Program-made: the position numbers and the translations under genes
Assembly: GCA_003529305.1 (NCBI GenBank)
Contig: DPWC01000223.1
Location: forward strand, 1-5,347
Length of the DNA stretch: 5,347 nt
Direction of reading: 5' to 3'
Source of the DNA: Actinomycetota bacterium
Lineage (GTDB): Bacteria > Actinomycetota > Actinomycetes > UBA12327
Part shown: in pieces, positions 1 through 4,450 of the stretch
How positions within the stretch are numbered: position 1 is the first letter of the stretch
Layout of the letters: each line of letters opens with the position of its first letter
The notes under the pieces: generated by a model
Told to the model about the DNA's origin: nothing
The model's database searches: none
What the model saw: the letters and a program-made list of their open reading frames with translations, nothing else

Positions 1-638
1 GAAAGCCCTTGAGTCCACATCTTCTTCAACGCGCCACGGGCAAACGCCGAGCCAGAACCGATCGAATGGTGGGAATGCTCCTCGTAACGCCCACCGGTGA
101 TGTCGTAGGAGAACAAGCGACCGGTGTCCTTGTCAGGGTCATATCCGCCAAAAAGCGGCACCACAGCCAGCCCCTGCATCGCCATTCCTATGTTGGAACG
201 CAGCATTGCAGCCAATCGATTGGCCTTGCCGTCCAGTGACAGCAGCGTGCCTTCGATTTTCTCGTAATGCTCCAGTTCAACCTGAAACAGTCGGACCAGT
301 TCAATGGCGACACCGGCGGTGCCCGCAATACCTATGCAGGAGAAGTCATCGGTGGCGAAGACCTTTTCGATGTCGCGTGAAGCGATGAGGTTGCCCATAG
401 TGGCTCGTCGATCGCCAGCCATGATGATTCCACCGTCATACTGCAACGCCACGATCGTTGTGCCGTGAGGCGCATCAAGAAGGGGCTGTGAGGCTGCTGC
501 TCCGGACGCGGATCCAGCCGCGTGGAACGGCAGAAGATCGGGATTGTGTTCCCGTAGAAAGTCCGTAAATGACGACACCCCCGGCTGCAGGAAGGCACCC
601 GTCAAGCGACCTTGGACGCGATCATCTGCCACGGTCAC
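1..638 (-). CDS. prcB: 20S proteasome beta subunit, catalytic (partial, C-terminus beyond left edge)
   Basis: Catalytic beta subunit of the actinobacterial 20S proteasome, a cytosolic threonine protease that degrades pupylated proteins. About 212 residues are visible, read from the minus strand in a frame without stops to the window edge; the family is usually about 270-290 residues. The propeptide (residues 1-59) contains SSFTDFL, as in mycobacterial PrcB. The processing site reads PHG/TTIVAL, giving catalytic Thr60 as residue 1 of the mature enzyme. Mature Asp17 (in AGDRRAT) and Lys33 (in DIEKVF) complete the usual catalytic set, and GSGSAFA lies near residue 194. The start is GTG at 638: it overlaps the pup stop as GTGA and has AAAGGG about 6 bases upstream. 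A GTG two codons later is possible but less well placed. It is translationally coupled to pup. Identification is very secure from the motifs. Confidence 0.97.
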   Translation of the reverse strand, partial: MTVADDRVQGRLTGAFLQPGVSSFTDFLREHNPDLLPFHAAGSASGAAASQPLLDAPHGTTIVALQYDGGIIMAGDRRATMGNLIASRDIEKVFATDDFSCIGIAGTAGVAIELVRLFQVELEHYEKIEGTLLSLDGKANRLAAMLRSNIGMAMQGLAVVPLFGGYDPDKDTGRLFSYDITGGRYEEHSHHSIGSGSAFARGALKKMWTQGL

Positions 639-835
639 TGGCCGCCCTTTTGCACAAATGAGGCGACGAACTCTGCGGCATTGGTCTCAAGCACGGCGTC
701 AATCTCGTCCAAAACAGCGTCAACATCGTCGGTGAGGTCTTCGCGGGCGCCCTGGCCGGCCGTGGTCTCATCGCTGAGGTCTTCCGGCTGCTCTTGGGGC
801 CGTTCAGATCGGCGCTGCGATTCTCGCTCGCTCAT
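635..835 (-). CDS. pup: prokaryotic ubiquitin-like protein Pup
   Basis: A 66-residue protein tag that is ligated to lysines of target proteins to send them to the proteasome. The C-terminus FVQKGGQ is diagnostic; the terminal Gln must be deamidated to Glu by Dop before PafA can ligate it. The N-terminal half is polar and disordered-looking (MSERESQRRS start), and residues about 33-60 form the acidic helix (VDAVLDEIDAVLE) that in known Pup proteins binds the coiled coils of the Mpa/ARC ATPase. The start is ATG at 835, with AGAAGGGA 11-12 bases upstream and the usual family length. A longer reading from TTG at 883 would add 16 unconserved residues. The only lysine is Lys63. The gene overlaps prcB by 4 bases and is divergent from the redox operon. 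The dop gene, normally just upstream on the same strand, is 3.6 kb away. Confidence 0.97.
   Translation of the reverse strand: MSERESQRRSERPQEQPEDLSDETTAGQGAREDLTDDVDAVLDEIDAVLETNAAEFVASFVQKGGQ
645..650 (-). promoter_or_regulatory. Ribosome binding site deciding the prcB start
   Basis: AAAGGG on the minus strand lies inside the last codons of pup, about 6 bases before the GTG at 638. With the GTGA stop-start overlap it supports GTG-638 as the prcB start and coupled translation. Confidence 0.7.
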
Positions 836-846
836 GACTGCGCCGG

Positions 847-854
847 TCCCTTCT
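847..854 (-). promoter_or_regulatory. Ribosome binding site of pup
   Basis: AGAAGGGA on the minus strand, 11-12 bases before ATG-835. The spacing is somewhat long, but it favours this start over the TTG at 883. Confidence 0.55.
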
Positions 855-1012
855 GAGCGCCCTGATGGACGATGGATCACCAAACGGCTGGGTGATGGCC
901 GCGGCGAATAGCCATAACTTACCCGAATCGGAGGGCTTTGGAGCGCCCTAGGGGCGGGGTCCTTAGGAGGGCCTCAGGCACGCACTCACTCAGGAGTTAG
1001 GGCGGGTCTGCC

Positions 1013-1018
1013 GACAAT
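1013..1018 (+). promoter_or_regulatory. Possible -10 element of the redox operon
   Basis: GACAAT ends 7 bases before the ATG at 1026, with no recognisable -35 box. If used, transcription would begin at or within a base or two of the start codon, giving a leaderless mRNA, which is common in actinobacteria. The AGGAGG at 1019-1024 is only one base from the ATG, too close for a normal Shine-Dalgarno site, which fits this reading. It remains a guess from position and resemblance. Confidence 0.3.
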
Positions 1019-1025
1019 AGGAGGC

Positions 1026-1409
1026 ATGAGTGGAACAAGAAAAGCCAAGAGCGCCCAACGGAGGGCGGATCAACGCGATCGCACTCTGCGTTCCAGTGCG
1101 CGAGTGGGCTCCATGATCATGGTCGGTTCAACGGCGGCGACGGCACTGATCGCTGCGGGAACTGCCACAGAGGCTCGCGCGGCTGCCGTGGAGAAGGCTG
1201 CGGCCAAACTCGCTCAGCAGCAGGCGCAAGCCCGTCAGCAGGCGCTTGCTGCAGCAGCGACAACTCCGAAGCGGAACTCCTCAGGTGGAGCCACGAGTTC
1301 ATCGCGACGCTCCTCCAGTGGAGGCTCCTCCTCATCGACCACCCAACAAGCACCGTCCATCAAGCCCTATGTTCCGCCGCCGCCCAGTGGATCGTCTACG
1401 GGCTCATGA
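1026..1409 (+). CDS. Small Ala/Ser-rich exported or membrane-anchored protein, function unknown
   Basis: A 127-residue protein not recognised as any family. Residues 1-26 are strongly basic (many Arg and Lys), residues about 27-46 are hydrophobic and Ala/Gly-rich and look like a signal or membrane anchor, with an A-x-A (ARA) at 50-52. Residues 53-78 are an Ala/Gln-rich stretch likely to be helical (AAVEKAAAKLAQQQAQARQQ). Residues 82-107 are a Ser/Gly linker, and the C-terminus is Pro-rich (SIKPYVPPPPSG). The stop overlaps the next gene as ATGA, so it is the first gene of the operon. The layout, anchor plus Ser-rich linker, resembles the N-terminal part of actinobacterial FMN-binding proteins, but the FMN-binding domain itself is absent. 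Residues 86-90 read SGGAT, loosely like an ApbE target site. ATG-1026 was chosen as the only good upstream start; its AGGAGG is unusually close (1 base). Function is unknown; its being exported is an inference. Confidence 0.65.
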   Translation: MSGTRKAKSAQRRADQRDRTLRSSARVGSMIMVGSTAATALIAAGTATEARAAAVEKAAAKLAQQQAQARQQALAAAATTPKRNSSGGATSSSRRSSSGGSSSSTTQQAPSIKPYVPPPPSGSSTGS

Positions 1410-2374
1410 CATCGTTACTGACACCAGAGGCGGTGCGCGCCCGCGTTACCCGGCACGCTGGACGCAGGCATTGGACCGACTGGACCTGTGAGGTGTCGCT
1501 GTGGGTCGGCGATGACCGCGTCCTCACCGAGTCAGTAGAGGTTCTTCGCGATGTGATGGCCCAGGTGGAGCGGGCGGCAAGTCGCTTCCGTGGGGACAGC
1601 GAGGTGTGGGCGTTGCGCTCAGGTGAAACCACCGTGGTGTCCGACACCTTGATGTCAATATTGACGAGTGCTCTGACGGCAAGCCTGGCCACCGACGGGC
1701 TGATCGACTGCACGGTGGGACAGCAGCTTGTTCACTGGGGATATCGCTCCGAGGTCCCGCGGAACTCCACGGTCGTCGTCAGCCCAGAGGTTTTCACCTT
1801 CCGCCCGGCCACCTCCTGGCGAGATATCGAAATCAATGAATCGACCAGAACTGTGCGCGTACCCTCAGGCACCCTTCTGGATTTCGGCGCCACCGCCAAG
1901 GCATGGGCTAGTGATGTCGCCGCAGATCGGATCGCCCAATCCTTCGGTGTGGATGTCGTGGTGGGCATTGGTGGCGATCTGGCGATTCGGTGCACAACAA
2001 CCGATCAACTTTCCGTAGAAGTCGGTGAAGTCCCTGAAGGGACGGCTGATGTCCTTCTCGTGGGAACCGGTGGCGTGGCCACATCCACCACCGTGCGTCG
2101 TCAGTGGATGACGGACCACGGAATGGCGCATCACATTGTTGATCCGCGCACCGGTCACCCGGCCCGGTCGCCGTGGCGCACGGTATCGGTGATCGCGGCG
2201 AACTGTCAGGCCGCCAACCATGCGGCCACTGCTGCCTTAGCAATGGGAGCTGACGCACCGCAGTGGCTCAGCGATCTCGGGCTTTCTGCTCGCTTGGTCT
2301 CCAGTGCCGGCGAGCGTCACTGGGTCGGATCGTGGGGCGATAGCCAGCGTGATGCACAGGAGGGATCTCGATGA
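1406..2374 (+). CDS. apbE: FAD:protein FMN transferase (ApbE family)
   Basis: ApbE enzymes move FMN from FAD onto a Thr/Ser of a target protein, with Mg2+. The 322-residue length is normal. Family motifs appear in order: SRFRGDSEVW at 59-68, DFGATAKAWASD at 159-170, GIGGDLAI at 187-194, GGVATSTTVRRQW at 222-234, the highly conserved HHIVDPRTGHPA at 242-253, and ANHAATAALAMG at 270-281. In the last motif Asn271 stands where structurally studied ApbE proteins have a metal-binding Asp, while Thr275 is kept; as I recall, related actinobacterial proteins often have Asn here. No signal peptide or lipobox is seen at the N-terminus (MTSLLTPEAVRARV), so it is probably cytosolic, unlike many proteobacterial lipoprotein ApbEs. 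It overlaps both neighbours by 4 bases. Its target is not evident in the window; candidates are the preceding small exported protein or something encoded elsewhere. Confidence 0.92.
   Translation: MTSLLTPEAVRARVTRHAGRRHWTDWTCEVSLWVGDDRVLTESVEVLRDVMAQVERAASRFRGDSEVWALRSGETTVVSDTLMSILTSALTASLATDGLIDCTVGQQLVHWGYRSEVPRNSTVVVSPEVFTFRPATSWRDIEINESTRTVRVPSGTLLDFGATAKAWASDVAADRIAQSFGVDVVVGIGGDLAIRCTTTDQLSVEVGEVPEGTADVLLVGTGGVATSTTVRRQWMTDHGMAHHIVDPRTGHPARSPWRTVSVIAANCQAANHAATAALAMGADAPQWLSDLGLSARLVSSAGERHWVGSWGDSQRDAQEGSR
2358..2364 (+). promoter_or_regulatory. Ribosome binding site of the membrane cytochrome gene
   Basis: AGGAGGG six bases before ATG-2371, within the end of apbE. A strong site that fixes this start together with the ATGA overlap. 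Confidence 0.8.
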
Positions 2375-2961
2375 ATTCGGCCTGGTACCTCGATCGCGCA
2401 GCCGGCCTAGTACTCGTCGTGCTGTTCACCCTGACCGTCGCGCTGGGTGTCATCACCAGCCGCCGACGGGAACCCGCGTCTCAGGTCCGACTGTTTACCC
2501 AAGACCTGCACACCCGAGTCACCGTCGCCGCGATGACACTGCTCTTAGTGCATGTAGGAACAGCTGTCGTTGATAGTTATGTCAACATTTCGCTGCGGGA
2601 TGTTTTCGTACCATTCATCGCAGGCTGGAATCCGCTATGGCTCGGTTTTGGCACTTTGGCGCTAGATCTTCTTCTCGTGGTTGTTATCACCACGATCATT
2701 CGACACCAAATCGGGGAAAAGCCATGGAGGTCAATCCACCTAGTTTCGTACGCCTGCTGGGCACTAGCCGTCATCCACGGTTGGCGTAGCGGTACTGACA
2801 CCTCGACGGTGTGGGGCCTCTCCGTGATCATCGGCTGCACGCTGATTGGCCTCGGTGCCATCGCGTGGCGTATCTCGGTTGTGCTGAGCGGTCGTAATTC
2901 ACTGGGATACCCCACTGTTGCTGGGCACAAAGCCACCAAGGGGGAGGTGCATCTCTCGTGA
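2371..2961 (+). CDS. Ferric-reductase-like transmembrane cytochrome b (membrane domain only)
   Basis: A 196-residue integral membrane protein of the ferric reductase-like transmembrane type. Five hydrophobic segments are visible at about 10-29, 49-69, 87-110, 122-139 and 146-171. Four histidines, His47 (QDLHTR), His61 (LLVHVG), His123 (SIHLVSY) and His136 (VIHGW), lie in two helices with spacings of 14 and 13 residues, the arrangement expected for two stacked b hemes. There is no cytosolic FAD/NAD(P)H domain, unlike full ferric reductases and NADPH oxidases, so electrons must come from a separate protein. The NuoF-like protein and ferredoxin encoded next are obvious candidates. The family includes FMN-protein-linked membrane reductases found beside ApbE genes. 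Its final acceptor is not shown by sequence. Both ends overlap the neighbours by 4 bases, and a strong AGGAGGG precedes the ATG. Confidence 0.88.
   Translation: MNSAWYLDRAAGLVLVVLFTLTVALGVITSRRREPASQVRLFTQDLHTRVTVAAMTLLLVHVGTAVVDSYVNISLRDVFVPFIAGWNPLWLGFGTLALDLLLVVVITTIIRHQIGEKPWRSIHLVSYACWALAVIHGWRSGTDTSTVWGLSVIIGCTLIGLGAIAWRISVVLSGRNSLGYPTVAGHKATKGEVHLS
2941..2949 (+). promoter_or_regulatory. Ribosome binding site deciding the GTG start of the NuoF-like gene
   Basis: GGGGAGGTG ends 8 bases before GTG-2958. With the GTGA overlap on the previous stop it selects this non-ATG start. Confidence 0.75.
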
Positions 2962-4253
2962 GTGCACAATCCTCCCTGACCGTGTCGTCCACCCATCCGC
3001 CTCTGACCTTTGCCGGTGTTCTTAGCGGTGCCAGTTCCGCTGCGGCACCCCGACGACTCCCGCTGCGTGAGCACCAGATGGTGCATGGTGTTCCACTGCC
3101 AGCAAAGAAGGCTCATCGACACCTCGATGATGCTGTGGCCGTCCTTCAACACGGCGTCGTGAAAGGTCGCGGCGGTGCGAATTTCCCGTTCGCGATCAAA
3201 CTCGAATCCACCGCTGGAGCGCGAGGCAACCCTCTGGTTGTCGTTAATGCAGCCGAAGGTGAGCCGGCATCCGCGAAGGATCTTGGCTTGCTTTTGCTGG
3301 CACCCCATCTGGTCCTCGATGGCGCCATCACCAGTGCTCGATTGTTGAAGTGCAAGGAGATCGTGGTGTGGCTGCACCATGGGTCACCGGCTTTAGCGAG
3401 CCTGGAGGCAGCTATTGGCGAACGCCGCAGTGACAGCGATGTCACGATCCGCATCGCTCAGGCGCCTGATCGCTTCGTCAGTGGTCAAGTCACCAGCGTG
3501 GTCCAAGGGCTATCGGGCGGAACCGCTCTGCCCTATTCGCTCCGGTTCCAGCCCTCAATTAAGGGTGTCAAAGGACGCCCCACTTTGGTCTCCAATGCCG
3601 AAACCTACGCATTGGTGGCCTTAACGCTCCAGCACCGCGAGGCCGCCCACGGTCGACTTCTGACCACCGTGATGAACACCGATGGTCAGCGCCACATCGT
3701 CGAGACGGTTAAGGGAACACCTGTCTCGTCAGTGTTGTCGGCGGCAGGTGTCGACGCGACAGGCGCTCCCCTGCTGGTGGGTGGCTACGCGGGATCATGG
3801 ATCACGAGCGATCAGATCCAGCACGCCACCGCGGATGATTTTGTACTGCGCGATCCCGCTGTGCGCCTTGGCGTGGCTCTGTTTGCCGTGGCAGATCCAC
3901 AGTGGTGCCCGGTGGTGGTGACGGCTCAAATCGCTTCATGGCTCGCTGGCCAATCTGCTGGGCAATGTGGACCGTGCACCTTCGGACTGCCAGCTATCGC
4001 CGATGCACTCTCGCGATTGGCCAAGAGTCGGCCAGCGACCACCGATCGGGCCAACCTTGATCGCTGGTTGCCGTTGGTGCGCGGACGGGGTGCATGTGCC
4101 CATCCCGACGGCACGGCAGGACTTGTTGCCTCCTTGCTAGTGGCTTACGGAACACATCTGAACGACCATGCGGCGGGCAAGGGCTGTCACCGAGGTGCCG
4201 CCACCGCCTGGCCGGCCTTGCGATCAGCAATCTCCGGAGTGCGTTCTCGATGA
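2958..4253 (+). CDS. NuoF-like flavin/iron-sulfur oxidoreductase with SLBB domain
   Basis: A 431-residue cytosolic protein related to NuoF, the FMN- and NADH-binding subunit of complex I. Motifs in order: GRGGANFPFAIK at 70-81 (NuoF GRGGAGFPTGLK, FMN/NADH site), VVNAAEGEPASAKD at 95-108 (NuoF NADEGEPGTFKD), FVSGQVTSVVQGL at 173-185, GRPTLVSNAETYA at 206-218, an SLBB-like stretch from about 247 to 281 (ETVKGTPVSSVL, LLVGGYAGSW), and an Fe-S region SAGQCGPCTFG at 333-343 with Cys380 forty residues on. NuoF has ESCGxCxxC here; the first Cys is Ala334 in this protein, so only three of the four usual cluster ligands (Cys337, Cys340, Cys380) are present. Related actinobacterial proteins annotated as NADH-ubiquinone oxidoreductase-F type show, as I recall, a similar change. 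No other complex I subunit genes are in the window, so it is not part of a nuo operon. Likely role: take electrons from NAD(P)H and pass them to the ferredoxin encoded next. The direction and the nucleotide used are inferred. GTG start with good ribosome binding site; 4-base overlaps both sides. Confidence 0.85.
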   Translation: MSAQSSLTVSSTHPPLTFAGVLSGASSAAAPRRLPLREHQMVHGVPLPAKKAHRHLDDAVAVLQHGVVKGRGGANFPFAIKLESTAGARGNPLVVVNAAEGEPASAKDLGLLLLAPHLVLDGAITSARLLKCKEIVVWLHHGSPALASLEAAIGERRSDSDVTIRIAQAPDRFVSGQVTSVVQGLSGGTALPYSLRFQPSIKGVKGRPTLVSNAETYALVALTLQHREAAHGRLLTTVMNTDGQRHIVETVKGTPVSSVLSAAGVDATGAPLLVGGYAGSWITSDQIQHATADDFVLRDPAVRLGVALFAVADPQWCPVVVTAQIASWLAGQSAGQCGPCTFGLPAIADALSRLAKSRPATTDRANLDRWLPLVRGRGACAHPDGTAGLVASLLVAYGTHLNDHAAGKGCHRGAATAWPALRSAISGVRSR

Positions 4254-4450
4254 AGAAGATCGTTGTCGATTGGGTGGCCTGTGATGGTCATGGCTTGTGC
4301 GCTCAGATGGCTCCCGAACTCATTGATCTCGATGACTGGGGATTTCCCATCATCACGCACCAACCCGAGGATCAGCGCTCGAATCTGCTGGCGCAAAGTG
4401 CCGTTGAGGCTTGTCCGGTGCTAGCTCTCCGGTTGGAGCGCGTCGACTAG
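4250..4450 (+). CDS. Small single-cluster ferredoxin, [3Fe-4S] type
   Basis: A 66-residue acidic ferredoxin of the kind often paired with P450s and oxidoreductases in actinobacteria. The cluster motif is Cys11-DGHGL-Cys17 and Cys55-Pro56: three cysteines, with His14 at the position where [4Fe-4S] ferredoxins have the second Cys (CxxHxxC...CP). The body LCAQMAPELIDLDDWGFP is typical of the family. This predicts a [3Fe-4S] cluster, or a [4Fe-4S] with a non-Cys ligand. It should carry single electrons between the NuoF-like protein and another partner, probably the membrane cytochrome. The start is ATG-4250, overlapping the previous stop as ATGA, with GGAG at 4236-4239. A longer in-frame reading from 4094 was discarded because it lies in the previous gene. 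The 3' end overlaps the dop 3' end on the other strand by 30 bases. Confidence 0.92.
   Translation: MKKIVVDWVACDGHGLCAQMAPELIDLDDWGFPIITHQPEDQRSNLLAQSAVEACPVLALRLERVD

Larger units (their letters stand above)
836..1025. promoter_or_regulatory. Divergent intergenic region between pup-prcB and the redox operon
   Basis: These 190 bases separate two divergent transcription units and should hold both promoters. No consensus -35/-10 pair is evident in either direction. For the minus strand, TAAGTT (complement of 916-921) fits the TAnnnT -10 pattern but has no good -35. The stretch 946-997 contains several short dyads: CCCTAGGG at 946-953, CCTTAGG at 961-967, CCTCAGG at 972-978 and ACTC-AG-GAGT at 988-997. 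CTCAGG also repeats directly at 973 and 989. These could be operator half-sites or chance in GC-rich DNA. Confidence 0.5.

Noticed and set aside
332..598. Minus-strand open frame of 88 codons inside prcB
   Set aside because: It is a different frame from the proteasome beta subunit, whose catalytic motifs are unambiguous; no protein character of its own.
836..883. N-terminal extension of Pup from TTG at 883
   Set aside because: It would add 16 residues not typical of Pup; ATG-835 gives the normal family length and has a ribosome binding site.
926..950. Possible terminator hairpin AGGGC...GCCCT
   Set aside because: Only a 5-base stem with an 8-base loop and no T-run; it lies between divergent genes where no terminator is expected.
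1246..1491. Frameshifted continuation of the first operon gene into a missing FMN-binding domain
   Set aside because: The alternative frame is Arg/Pro-rich shadow sequence with no FMN-binding motif, and the apbE start overlaps the stop cleanly, so no lost domain is hidden there.
2577..3380. 267-codon open frame on the minus strand
   Set aside because: It lies antisense across the membrane cytochrome and NuoF-like genes, which have clear motifs; its translation shows no recognisable domain and has a shadow-like composition.
4094..4249. N-terminal extension of the ferredoxin
   Set aside because: The extension is out-of-frame translation of the NuoF-like gene; the ATG at 4250 overlaps the previous stop and gives the standard ferredoxin length.
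2958..4253. True complex I subunit NuoF
   Set aside because: No other nuo genes are adjacent, the first cluster cysteine is missing and key motifs diverge (GANFP, AAEGEPAS), so it is a NuoF relative in a separate system.
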